From Caryophanales bacterium UBA6865 (lineage in GTDB: Bacteria; Bacillota_I; Bacilli_A; RFN20; CAG-826), in assembly GCA_002449265.1 (NCBI GenBank), contig DKCV01000021.1, positions 75,382-139,381 of the forward strand: a stretch of DNA of 64,000 bases, written 5' to 3'. This document shows, in pieces, positions 38,195-45,819 of this stretch. Positions within the stretch are counted from its first letter, which is position 1, and each line of letters opens with the position of its first letter. Position numbers and translations under genes: made by a program. Below the pieces are notes generated by a model. It saw only the letters and a program-made list of their open reading frames with translations. It ran no database searches and was not told the DNA's origin.

Positions 38195-39913
38195 ATGAAT
38201 TCGATTGAACACTGGTGGACAAAGTCTATCGGATATATTGTTTATCCGGAATCTTTTTTGGATACAAACGGGGATGGAATTGGCGATCTTAATGGCATTT
38301 CCTCAAAACTTAATTATCTCCATGATTTAGGAATTAATCTTCTTTGGATCTGTCCTATTTTCGATTCCCCGATGGCGGATAATGGGTATGACGTTTCTAA
38401 CTATACCAAAATCAATCCACGTTTTGGAACGATGGAGGACTTTGCAAATTTATTAAATAAAGCTCATTCTCTAGGCATTCGCGTTATTTTGGATTTTCCG
38501 CTTAATCACACGAGCGACGAACACCCTTGGTTTCAAATGGCTATTAAAGACGATAATAGCGAAGAACATGGCTATTATTTCTTTAAGAAAGGGAAAACGG
38601 AGAATGGCAAAACCCTTCCTCCGAATAACTGGGAAAGCTTTTTTGGAGGCAGTGTTTGGGAAAAAGTTCCAGGAAAAGAAGACGAATATTACTTCCATTT
38701 ATTTGATAAGAAAATGCCTGATGTGAATTGGGATAATCCTAAATTAAGAGAAAAATATTACGAAATCGCTAAGTTTTGGCTAGATAAAGGAGTGGACGGG
38801 TTTCGGCTTGATGCGTGCGCCCATTTAGCGAAAGATACTTCTTTTAAGGATTCTAATAAGCCACTAGACGAATCTGGCTATGCTCTTGATACGGATTGCT
38901 ATTCAAACCGCAACGAGCTTATTAATTATCTAAATGATTTTAAAAAGAACGTCTTTTCTCATTATGACTGCTTGCTTATTGGAGAAATCGGCGGAGCGAT
39001 ATCTCCCATCGATAGCTTGAAATTAACTTCTTATCGCGATGGGCCTCTCAACATGGCTTTCAATTTCGACACCGTTTGGAATAATGGTGCGTTTGATTCC
39101 ATTACGAAAAAAGACGAAGAAATTCGCACTGATGTTTTGCTCCTTAAGCAAAATTTCATGCGCTGGTATAAGGCCTGTCATGAACAAGCCGATATGCCTT
39201 TATATTGGTGTAATCAAGACCATCCGCGCGTCTTAAGCCAATATGGCGACATCCGCTTCCGTAATGAAAGCGCGAAAATGCTTCTTACAACCTTATTATT
39301 TCTTTATGGCACGCCTTTCTTATTCCAAGGCGAAGAAATCGGCATGAGTAACGCGAGATATTCGCATGTTGAGGATTTCTTTATCGGCGATCCTAGCGAT
39401 AAAGATGAAGCCTTGTCCTTAAGAAAACGCGGCTTTAAAGAAGAAGAGATTCTTGCTTATTTTAGACGTTGCAGCCGCGCGAACGCTCGAACTCCTCTTC
39501 AATGGAGCAAAGAAGAAAACGCTGGTTTTTCTAGCGCAAAGCTCCCTCTTCCAATCGATAATAGCTACCTAGAAGGTGTCAATGTTCTCTCAGAAATGGA
39601 AGACCCTTGTAGTATCTTAAATTTTTATCAATACGCGATTTGGAAAAGGCGCGATCCTTTAATTAACGAAAGCGTGATTCACGGGAAACTCTCTTTAGCG
39701 GATCCGAATCACCCAGATGTTTTTGCTTATCTCCATAGTGGCGGTTCGCTCCAAAAATTGATGGTGATTAGCAATTTCCGCCCTTATGAAGTTAAATTCA
39801 CTTTTTATTATGACATTCGGGATGTTCTCCTTCATAATTATGAAGGCGTCAACTTAGATAACCATGTGTTTACTTTGCGCCCATTTGAATCTTTCTTATT
39901 GATCTTACGATGA
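38195..39913 (+). CDS. GH13 alpha-glucosidase (oligo-1,6-/alpha-1,4-glucosidase type)
   Basis: Cytoplasmic hydrolase of short alpha-glucosides. 572 residues. Barrel landmarks: VYPESFLDTNGDGIGDLNGI at the start, region I DFPLNHTSDEH, nucleophile Asp in GFRLDACAHL, acid/base Glu in LIGEIGG and the third acid in CNQDHPR. The layout fits GH13 subfamily 31. There is no signal peptide. Only a weak Shine-Dalgarno (AAGAAG) is seen. It is the first gene of a tightly coupled four-gene operon: its last 4 nt overlap the HTH gene. Linkage preference (1,4 or 1,6) cannot be set from sequence. Confidence 0.92.
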   Translation: MNSIEHWWTKSIGYIVYPESFLDTNGDGIGDLNGISSKLNYLHDLGINLLWICPIFDSPMADNGYDVSNYTKINPRFGTMEDFANLLNKAHSLGIRVILDFPLNHTSDEHPWFQMAIKDDNSEEHGYYFFKKGKTENGKTLPPNNWESFFGGSVWEKVPGKEDEYYFHLFDKKMPDVNWDNPKLREKYYEIAKFWLDKGVDGFRLDACAHLAKDTSFKDSNKPLDESGYALDTDCYSNRNELINYLNDFKKNVFSHYDCLLIGEIGGAISPIDSLKLTSYRDGPLNMAFNFDTVWNNGAFDSITKKDEEIRTDVLLLKQNFMRWYKACHEQADMPLYWCNQDHPRVLSQYGDIRFRNESAKMLLTTLLFLYGTPFLFQGEEIGMSNARYSHVEDFFIGDPSDKDEALSLRKRGFKEEEILAYFRRCSRANARTPLQWSKEENAGFSSAKLPLPIDNSYLEGVNVLSEMEDPCSILNFYQYAIWKRRDPLINESVIHGKLSLADPNHPDVFAYLHSGGSLQKLMVISNFRPYEVKFTFYYDIRDVLLHNYEGVNLDNHVFTLRPFESFLLILR

Positions 39914-40476
39914 ACGCACTTTATTGGATTAAATCGAACGCTCCTTTTTCGCGGAACTCTTTTAAAAATCGTCTGGATGCTTTAGGCGTTAATTACGAGT
40001 TGGAAGTGCGCGGTGAGCAAGAACTCTTTTTACATGTCGAAAAAGATATTTCCCACGCCTTAGAAGGAATCCTTATCACGATAGGGGAAAACGAATCCGT
40101 GAAAGTGAGTGCTTTAAAAACGCATAATACCAAAGAATTAGCGGCGAAATGCATCGGCGAAACGCTCGCTTTTTATCCCAATAGCGTTCGCTATATTAGC
40201 GATATCCTCCTTAAAGAACTTTCCTTTGGAAATTTTTCTTCCTTCCCTTTATTAAGCGCGGAATTTCGCGACGTGAACGAAATCAATTTATTGACGGTAG
40301 GGGCGTATTTACGAAATGGTTGCTCGATAAATGAAGCCGCCGAAAGCCTTTATGTGCATCGTAATACCTTTCGATATCGATTAGAAAATTTTTATAAAGA
40401 AACAAATATCGATATTCATGATTACCATTCCGCTCTCTTGCTTGAATTATATTTCCAACTCGGGAGAAAAAGCTAA
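39910..40476 (+). CDS. PucR/CdaR-type helix-turn-helix protein without a recognisable sensor domain
   Basis: 188 residues. The C-terminal 60 residues are a clear PucR-family HTH: VGAYLRNGCSINEAAESLYV then HRNTFRYRLENFYKETNIDI. Such domains activate sugar-acid, purine or diol genes and are normally preceded by a 200-300 residue sensor. Here only about 125 residues precede it, and I recognise no sensor fold in them. The ATGA overlap with the glucosidase and the direct abutment to a MalK-like pseudo-ATPase suggest it regulates alpha-glucan use. The ligand, and whether it acts through the neighbour, are inference. Confidence 0.8.
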   Translation: MNALYWIKSNAPFSRNSFKNRLDALGVNYELEVRGEQELFLHVEKDISHALEGILITIGENESVKVSALKTHNTKELAAKCIGETLAFYPNSVRYISDILLKELSFGNFSSFPLLSAEFRDVNEINLLTVGAYLRNGCSINEAAESLYVHRNTFRYRLENFYKETNIDIHDYHSALLLELYFQLGRKS

Positions 40477-41478
40477 ATGGAAACCCCCTTGTTTTTCAAT
40501 TCTGGCATTGAGACGGTTGAACTAAAACGCGGCGAAACTTTATCCGTATTTTCGAAAGATGAATACATTCTTGAATCGCTTTTTCTCTCTTTAAAGGAGG
40601 ATCATGCTTCTCATTTTGCTTATGAAAACGAAGAAAATTTATCTTCTAGAGATATCGCATTCATGAGTGCTGATGGTCCGATTTTTCCCGATTTAAGTGT
40701 TTACGATAACCTTGCTTTCTCTCTTGCTAAAGATAAGAAATTTGATATCTCTTCTACGATTCTAGATATGGCTCGCTTCTTAAATATCGAGTCCTTGCTC
40801 ATGAAAAAAGCGAAAGACCTTTCTAATCTAGAGAAAGGAAAAGTTGCTTTGGGGAAACGGTTTATCGTCAACGCTCCCCTTTTTGTTTGCTTTGACCCAT
40901 TAAGGAAAATAAAAGAACTAGAAAAAGATTACGTTACTCTCGTGAAAAAGAAAAAGGCCCGCGTTTTATTTTTGACGAGCGACCCTAAAACCGCTTTACT
41001 CACCGCAAATACATTGATTACGAATTACGGAACGAAAGATGAAAGAAGTGGCGATCCTCTTTCGCTTTATTTTGATTCACCGACCTTAAAGACGCTTCAA
41101 TCTTTGTCTATTCCAAAGGTAAATGTCATCCCTTTAGAAAAAGAAAACGGGGTTTCAATGTGTCTAGGGAAGAAAATAAGCGTTTCTTCTCTCGCTAGTT
41201 TTTTAGCGGTTCATCCTCATGATATTTTCTTAAATAAAAGCGGAGAATACCAAGGGGCTATTTTATTCCTTGAAACTATTGGTAGCCATCGTTACCTCCA
41301 TTTAGAAACGCATCGACAAGAAATCGTGGTTGAATGGAGTGGGGGCGATGTTAAAATAGGGGAAAGATTAAATTTCGATATCCCTTTAACAAAAAGTTAC
41401 CTTTTCTTAGAAAACGGGGAAAGAGTTAGAACTAGAAACGATAAGATATCGAATAGCTTAATAGGAGGCTTAAAATGA
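40477..41478 (+). CDS. MalK/MsmK-like ABC ATPase homologue with all catalytic motifs lost
   Basis: 333 residues that align along the whole length of a sugar-importer ATPase but cannot hydrolyse ATP. At the Walker A position it reads GETLSVFSKDEYILES instead of GPSGCGKST. The Q-loop is MSADGPIFPDLSVYDNLAFS. The signature is DLSNLEKGKVALGKR, Walker B is LFVCFDPLRK without the catalytic Glu, and the H-loop is FLTSDPKTALL without His. The C-terminal TOBE-like regulatory domain is better kept (VHPHDIFLN, LETIGSHRYLHLE). The frame is open throughout, so it is a pseudo-enzyme and not a decayed pseudogene. It starts at the base after the HTH stop and overlaps the next gene by 4 nt. Confidence 0.8.
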   Translation: METPLFFNSGIETVELKRGETLSVFSKDEYILESLFLSLKEDHASHFAYENEENLSSRDIAFMSADGPIFPDLSVYDNLAFSLAKDKKFDISSTILDMARFLNIESLLMKKAKDLSNLEKGKVALGKRFIVNAPLFVCFDPLRKIKELEKDYVTLVKKKKARVLFLTSDPKTALLTANTLITNYGTKDERSGDPLSLYFDSPTLKTLQSLSIPKVNVIPLEKENGVSMCLGKKISVSSLASFLAVHPHDIFLNKSGEYQGAILFLETIGSHRYLHLETHRQEIVVEWSGGDVKIGERLNFDIPLTKSYLFLENGERVRTRNDKISNSLIGGLK

Positions 41479-41705
41479 AATTGGCGGCAAAAATCACATT
41501 CTACCTAGGATTAATCAGTGTTCTTATCGGCGCAGGTTTTCTTTCATACGGCTTATTAACGAATAATGTAACCACATTAATAATCGGTGTTTATTCTTTT
41601 GTTATGTCGATTATCTTAGAAGCGGTCGCACTTAGACTTTCAATCGCGATTGACCGGAAAGAAAATCCAGTGGAAAGCAAAGATGAAGCTAGAAAGCCTC
41701 ATTGA
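41475..41705 (+). CDS. Small two-helix membrane protein
   Basis: 76 residues, family not recognised. Two hydrophobic segments (about residues 5-28 and 32-56) joined by a short NNVT loop, then a charged cytoplasmic-looking tail (DRKENPVESKDEARKPH). By the positive-inside rule both ends probably face the cytoplasm. It has a good Shine-Dalgarno (AGGAGG) inside the pseudo-MalK gene and an ATGA overlap with it. As the last gene of the operon it may anchor one of the partners at the membrane; that is speculation. Confidence 0.7.
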   Translation: MKLAAKITFYLGLISVLIGAGFLSYGLLTNNVTTLIIGVYSFVMSIILEAVALRLSIAIDRKENPVESKDEARKPH

Positions 41706-41709
41706 TCAA

Positions 41710-42222
41710 CTATTCTTGGTTCTTTAAGCGGGCTAATACCCCGCTTTTTTCAATTCCTAAGGTGAGAGGAATCGATAAAATTGCCATGGAATAGCCTTGT
41801 AAGCAATCAAACGCACTCGATAAATATAGCATCGGTCCTTCTATTACGGCGTAAGCAAGCATATACGCTAAAATCATCGCACTAGCCCCGATAAAAGGAG
41901 AAATAAAACGGATGCCTTTATGCTTTCTTAATCGATAGAACAGGATACCGGTGATTCCTCCAAGCAACGCTTTTGCTAGTAGCGTGAAAGGGGCGTAAAC
42001 TGCATAACCCAAAAATAAATCGCCCATCGTTCCGCCAATAATCCCGACAATCGCTCCTTCAATTGGCCCAAGAGTCATTGCGATGAGCAAAGTAACGATA
42101 TCGCCGAAATTTAAGTAGCCTACTCCTAGAGGAAGAGGGGCTTGGCAAAATGAGGTAAGCACAAAACATAAGGCGCTAAAAACGCCACAAATGGCAATTC
42201 GGTAAAATAAAGATCGCTTCAT
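41710..42222 (-). CDS. ECF transporter S component
   Basis: Substrate-binding membrane subunit of an energy-coupling-factor vitamin importer; it works with EcfA/A'/T, encoded elsewhere. 170 residues, six predicted helices. The AxxxA-like start (RIAICGVFSALCFVLTSF) and GYLNFGDIVTLLIAMTLGP followed by GAIVGIIGGTMGDL are typical of the COG4720-like S components. The vitamin is not identifiable. It starts 3 nt after the DUF523 gene on the same strand, so the two are cotranscribed, and ends 4 nt from the convergent membrane-protein gene. Confidence 0.82.
   Translation of the reverse strand: MKRSLFYRIAICGVFSALCFVLTSFCQAPLPLGVGYLNFGDIVTLLIAMTLGPIEGAIVGIIGGTMGDLFLGYAVYAPFTLLAKALLGGITGILFYRLRKHKGIRFISPFIGASAMILAYMLAYAVIEGPMLYLSSAFDCLQGYSMAILSIPLTLGIEKSGVLARLKNQE
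41726..41752 (+). terminator. Rho-independent terminator inside the 3' end of the convergent ECF gene
   Basis: Seven-bp perfect arms AAGCGGG (41726-41732) and CCCGCTT (41740-41746), 7-nt loop, then a T run. It stops the glucosidase/HTH/pseudo-MalK operon while encoding the last residues of the opposite gene. Confidence 0.82.
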
Positions 42223-42225
42223 AAA

Positions 42226-43074
42226 TTAATTATCTTTCTTTGGGAAAGAGCGAAAACCGTTTTTTCTAGATGAACGGAAATTCCGATTCGAGTGGAAATT
42301 TGATTTCCTATCTTTTGAAAAGGAGCTTTTAGAAAAGGAGCCTTTCTTCTCAAAGGAACGTTTTTTGTTAAATGAAGGACGGTCTTCGTTTTTATGGAAA
42401 TCACCCTTCTTTTTGTTCGAGCAATAATGGCGTTTATGGTCGAAAGAATGACTCGCTTCATCCTTCTTCCCAAAATGCCTATCTTTATAATCGAATTTTT
42501 TATCTTTGGAGAATTTGCGATATGAAGTTCCCTTCCGATAGGAATGAGAATCCTTTTCATCGTCTTTCGCTTTTGCATGTGCAAAATATTTGTTTTCCTC
42601 TTTTTCGATTGGGGAACGGCGCTTTTTCTTTTCGTTATTACCGAGCAAGAATTGAAGATTGTCCGTTTCAGAATAAACCTTGATTCCTTTTGAGATTAAA
42701 TATCTTGCGGTAACGCCTAATCCTTCAATTTTTCCACCATCGAATTTGCCATTATGGATAAAGCGTGACCCACAAGCGGGGGAACCATCTTTCAAAATGG
42801 CGATTTTTATGCCAAGAAACAAACAAACTCGATAAGCTTTTTCGGCTCCTTCGTTATAAATTTTCGTTAAATTGGCGCCATCTTTGTTCATGACTTCGTT
42901 TCTTACGATTTCGGCAGGGGAGCGTGGAACGGATAACCCTGCTTCTACTTCTGGGCAAAACGGCACAAGTTCATATTTTTTGGCTAATTCATCCAAAAAG
43001 GGGAAGGGGTTAGATCCTCCATCGTAACGCGTTTTATCCCCAAGCAAACATGCAGAAACTAGAATCTTTTCCAT
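42226..43074 (-). CDS. DUF523 protein with a 130-residue basic, low-complexity tail
   Basis: Residues 1 to about 145 are a full DUF523 domain: ILVSACLLGDKTRYDGGSN, FCPEVEAGLSVPRSPAEI and LKDGSPACGSRFIHNG, with the conserved Cys residues. DUF523 is normally a stand-alone protein of about 150 residues. Here residues 152-282 form a Lys/Arg/His/Ser/Phe-rich tail with repeated S-F-x-K units (RSFEKKGSFSKSSFSKDRKS), like the disordered RNA-binding tails of some DEAD-box helicases. The start codon lies 9 nt from a good -10 box, so the mRNA is probably leaderless. The frame uses normal codons throughout. Confidence 0.83.
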   Translation of the reverse strand: MEKILVSACLLGDKTRYDGGSNPFPFLDELAKKYELVPFCPEVEAGLSVPRSPAEIVRNEVMNKDGANLTKIYNEGAEKAYRVCLFLGIKIAILKDGSPACGSRFIHNGKFDGGKIEGLGVTARYLISKGIKVYSETDNLQFLLGNNEKKKRRSPIEKEENKYFAHAKAKDDEKDSHSYRKGTSYRKFSKDKKFDYKDRHFGKKDEASHSFDHKRHYCSNKKKGDFHKNEDRPSFNKKRSFEKKGSFSKSSFSKDRKSNFHSNRNFRSSRKNGFRSFPKKDN

Positions 43075-43083
43075 ACCTGCGTA

Positions 43084-43112
43084 AATATACTCGTTTTCCC
43101 ACTTCTTCTCAA
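43084..43112 (-). promoter_or_regulatory. Promoter of the DUF523-ECF operon (leaderless)
   Basis: Minus strand: -35 TTGAGA (43107-43112), 17 nt, -10 TATATT (43084-43089). The ATG (43074) follows after 9 nt, and there is no usable Shine-Dalgarno. Confidence 0.78.
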
Positions 43113-43124
43113 TACTGTTTCTCT

Positions 43125-43153
43125 TTGCTAATGAAGACTATTCATAGGATAAT
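43125..43153 (+). promoter_or_regulatory. Promoter of the YgjP-like gene (leaderless)
   Basis: Plus strand: -35 TTGCTA (43125-43130), 17 nt, -10 GATAAT (43148-43153). The ATG at 43162 is 8 nt further on, so the transcript would begin at or within 2 nt of the start codon. The -10 box overlaps the alternative TTG start at 43153, which argues against that start. Confidence 0.78.
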
Positions 43154-43161
43154 TGAACCGC

Positions 43162-43779
43162 ATGAACCAATTCGTCTATGAGATTAATTATCAAGGGAAG
43201 ATAGTCCCCTGTTATATTGAAAGAAAACGGATGAAATCCATCACCTTTCGTCTTGATAGCGATGGGGAATACATGAAAGTTTCTTGCCCGTATTTAGTGA
43301 GCGAAGAGTTTCTCAAAGAAAAGATAAATGAAGTTATTCCTAAATTATTCAAGAAAACGGAATATCAGAAGCCTAGCGATGGTGATTCTGTTTTTCTTTT
43401 TGGAAAAGAAGAAGTGGTACCGGGATTTTCAATGCTTCGCATAGAAAAAAAGAAACGTTATTACCGATCGCTTCTATTATCGTATTGTCGAAAGAAAGTC
43501 CGTTATTACGAAGAAATGATGGGGATAGTGAACCCCTATAACGTCGCCGTAAGAGAAATGAGCACGCGTTATGGCGTCAATAGTAGAAAGACTCATAAGG
43601 TGACCTTTGCTTTATCGCTCGTTCACTATAGCCCTGCAATTATTGATTCTGTTATCGTTCACGAACTCGCTCATCATTTTGTCTTTGATCATAGCAAATC
43701 CTTCTATGATATTGTCTACCGTTATTATCCTTCTTATAAAGAAAGCCATGATAAATTAAGGAACCATATTTACCAATGA
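43162..43779 (+). CDS. YgjP/SprT-like zinc metallopeptidase (M48-type, DUF45)
   Basis: 205 residues. The C-terminal half holds the zinc signature VHELAHHFVFDHSKSFY: HExxH, with the third ligand likely in the DHS region. The N-terminal IERKRMKSITFRLDSDG is typical of the YgjP (DUF45) family. A KTHKVTFALSLVHYSPAIID segment precedes the active site. The substrate is unknown. The start at 43162 is preferred over a TTG at 43153 because the TTG lies in the -10 box. The methyltransferase gene overlaps its stop by 4 nt. Confidence 0.85.
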   Translation: MNQFVYEINYQGKIVPCYIERKRMKSITFRLDSDGEYMKVSCPYLVSEEFLKEKINEVIPKLFKKTEYQKPSDGDSVFLFGKEEVVPGFSMLRIEKKKRYYRSLLLSYCRKKVRYYEEMMGIVNPYNVAVREMSTRYGVNSRKTHKVTFALSLVHYSPAIIDSVIVHELAHHFVFDHSKSFYDIVYRYYPSYKESHDKLRNHIYQ

Positions 43780-44504
43780 ACGAAACCATCGTAAGTCGAA
43801 ACAATGCAAAAATCAAAGAAGCGGTCGCTTTAAAAAATGGGAAAGGCGATTATTTCCTTGTCGAAGGTTTTCACATGGTGGAAATGGCTTTAGAGAGTAA
43901 TGCAGCTGCTGCTATTTTTTCATTGAAACCATACCCTTCAAAAGCAAGGAATTATCTCGTCACTCCCGCGGTTTTGGATAAACTAGTTTCTTCTAGAACT
44001 CCAGAAGGAATCGTTGCCGTTTGTAAGAAGAAGGAGGCTAAGCCCATTTCATCAACCCGAGTTCTTATTCTTGACGCTGTAGCAGATCCTGGAAACGTTG
44101 GGACGCTTTTTCGAAGCGCTTTAGCGTTTGGCTTTAAAGATATTATTCTCGGAGAGAAGTGCGCTTCCGCCTATAGCGAAAAAACTTTGATGGCGAGTCA
44201 AGGAGCAATCTTTGCCCTTAATCTAGTAAAAAGCAATGATTTGATTGGTTCAATTTCTTCTCTTCATCAACATGGTTATCAAGTCTTTGGCACCGCTTTA
44301 AAAAGTTCTTTCTATTTAGATGGAGCTCCTAAAGAAATATCGAAACTTGCCATTATCCTAGGAAACGAAGGAAAAGGCGTTAGGGAAGAAGTTTTAAAGA
44401 CGACAGACCATAATATCCGAATTGAAATGGCAGGAATTGACTCGCTTAATGTGGCGATGGCAGGTTCCATTCTCATGTATTCATTCCGAAAACTCCTAGA
44501 TTGA
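43776..44504 (+). CDS. TrmH/SpoU-family RNA 2'-O-methyltransferase
   Basis: Methylates ribose 2'-OH in rRNA or tRNA with SAM. 242 residues. A substrate-binding N-terminal domain (NNAKIKEAVALKNGK, FLVEGFHMVEMA) precedes the knotted SPOUT domain: motif 1 DAVADPGNVGTLFRSALAFG, motif 2 IILGNEGKGV and motif 3 IEMAGIDSLNVAMAGSILMY. In Bacilli this gene (ysgA) usually sits just upstream of pheST, exactly as here. The target nucleotide is not deducible. It starts in an ATGA overlap with the metallopeptidase gene. Confidence 0.93.
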   Translation: MNETIVSRNNAKIKEAVALKNGKGDYFLVEGFHMVEMALESNAAAAIFSLKPYPSKARNYLVTPAVLDKLVSSRTPEGIVAVCKKKEAKPISSTRVLILDAVADPGNVGTLFRSALAFGFKDIILGEKCASAYSEKTLMASQGAIFALNLVKSNDLIGSISSLHQHGYQVFGTALKSSFYLDGAPKEISKLAIILGNEGKGVREEVLKTTDHNIRIEMAGIDSLNVAMAGSILMYSFRKLLD

Positions 44505-44511
44505 GTTTTCC

Positions 44512-44540
44512 TTTAAATTTTTCTTATTCTCTTCTAGAAT
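44512..44540 (+). promoter_or_regulatory. Candidate promoter of pheST
   Basis: TTTAAA (44512-44517), 17 nt, TAGAAT (44535-44540). The -10 lies in the arm of a perfect 8-bp inverted repeat CTTATTCT/AGAATAAG (44523-44543), which could also act as a weak terminator for the methyltransferase gene. Either reading is possible. Confidence 0.5.
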
Positions 44541-44546
44541 AAGGGC

Positions 44547-44756
44547 GTTCGTTGAAGAGAAAGAGTAATCGTATCCTTCTAGTATAGGGAGAAGCTGATA
44601 GTGGAACGGCTTTCTGAAGGGCGGTGAAAGTTCGTCTCGGAGAACGGGAATGAGAATTCCCCCTTGGTCCAGGTTATGGCTATAGAGCGATGAGAAATCT
44701 TCATCGAATTGGGATGGCACCGTGGGCTAACTCACTCCCGTGTCGCCTTTTTTAAT
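44547..44756 (+). promoter_or_regulatory. T-box riboswitch leader of pheST
   Basis: The T-box core reads GGGATGGCACCGTGGG (44711-44726), a variant of the usual AAGGTGGTACCGCG. It is followed by a GC-rich terminator hairpin (CGTGGG/CCCGTG flanked by GGC/GCC) and a TTTTTT run (44748-44753). In Stem I, GAACGGCT precedes TTC (44612-44614), the likely phenylalanine specifier codon; the ileS leader has the same context, GAACCGCT, before ATC. Uncharged tRNA-Phe would stabilise the antiterminator. Confidence 0.88.
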
Positions 44757-44767
44757 TTGGAGGGATT

Positions 44768-45808
44768 ATGGAAGAAACAAAACGAGCGGAAGAAATCAAA
44801 GAAGCCGCGCTTAAGGAAATCGAATCCGCAAATGACGAAACGGTTCTCGAAAAAATACGTAACACCTATTTAACTAAGAAAAGCGAACTTAACGCTTTAA
44901 TGGGCTTAATGAAATCACTGACTCCGGAAAACAAAGCGGTTTTCGGAAAAACGATGAATGAAGTGAGAAACGCGATTGTTACGCGTTACGAAAAGAAGAA
45001 AGAAGAGATTTCTAAACGCGTCATGAAGGAAAAACTCGCAAGAGAGTCTATTGACTTATCTCTTCCGGGTAGAACGCATCAAGTCGGTTCGATTAATCCT
45101 ATCTATCAAATCATCGATGAAATGATTTCAATTTTCTCTTCCATGGGATTTGAGGTCAAAGAAGGAAGAGATATCGAAAGCGATCATTTCAACTTCGAGT
45201 TATTGAACGTTCCAAAAGATCATCCTGCCCGTGATATGCAAGATACTTTCTATATCACCGATTCTTTATTGCTACGTACTCAGACTTCGGCTGCGCAAGC
45301 TCATGCCTTACTTGAGCAAACCGAAAAAGGCCCTATCAAAATGATTTGCCCTGGCAAATGCTACCGTCGCGATGACGATGATATGACTCATAGCCATGAA
45401 TTTAACCAAATTGAAGGGTTAGTCGTTGGTAAAGGTATCTCCATGGCAGATTTAAAAGGGACGCTTGAGCTATTTGTGAAAAAGATGTTTGGCGAAAAGC
45501 GTGAAATCCGGATGAGAAGCTCCTATTTCCCGTTTACTGAGCCAAGTGTTGAGGTGGACGTCAGTTGCGCTAAATGCGGTGGAAAAGGTTGCGATATGTG
45601 CAAAGGAACCGGTTGGATTGAGATTCTAGGGGCTGGAGAAGTCCATCCCCATGTCTTAGAGATGTGCGGTTATGACTCAAAGATCTATAGCGGGTTCGCG
45701 TTCGGGGTAGGCGTAGAACGTCTTGCGATCCTTCGATATGGAATCGATGATATTCGCCGTCTTTATCAAAACGACCTTCGATTCTTAAAACCATTCATCG
45801 AGAAATAA
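44768..45808 (+). CDS. pheS: Phenylalanyl-tRNA synthetase alpha subunit
   Basis: Catalytic subunit of the alpha2-beta2 enzyme. 346 residues. An N-terminal coiled coil (about 1-85) contacts tRNA. The class II core has HPARDMQDTFYI, the LLRTQTSAAQ motif 2 region and GFAFGVGVERLAILRYGIDD (motif 3). A Cys cluster CAKCGGKGCDMCKGTGW, common in Firmicutes PheS, precedes motif 3. TTTGGAGGG is a strong Shine-Dalgarno. pheT follows after 11 nt. Expression is under the T-box upstream. Confidence 0.97.
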   Translation: MEETKRAEEIKEAALKEIESANDETVLEKIRNTYLTKKSELNALMGLMKSLTPENKAVFGKTMNEVRNAIVTRYEKKKEEISKRVMKEKLARESIDLSLPGRTHQVGSINPIYQIIDEMISIFSSMGFEVKEGRDIESDHFNFELLNVPKDHPARDMQDTFYITDSLLLRTQTSAAQAHALLEQTEKGPIKMICPGKCYRRDDDDMTHSHEFNQIEGLVVGKGISMADLKGTLELFVKKMFGEKREIRMRSSYFPFTEPSVEVDVSCAKCGGKGCDMCKGTGWIEILGAGEVHPHVLEMCGYDSKIYSGFAFGVGVERLAILRYGIDDIRRLYQNDLRFLKPFIEK

Positions 45809-45819
45809 GGAGAGAACCA

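Noticed and set aside
42219..42584. 121-codon frame inside the DUF523 gene
   Set aside because: It is the basic tail region read in another frame. Its Lys/Arg/Ile-rich product follows from the A-rich DNA.
43153..43161. TTG start for the YgjP-like gene
   Set aside because: The codon overlaps the -10 box, so it would not be transcribed.
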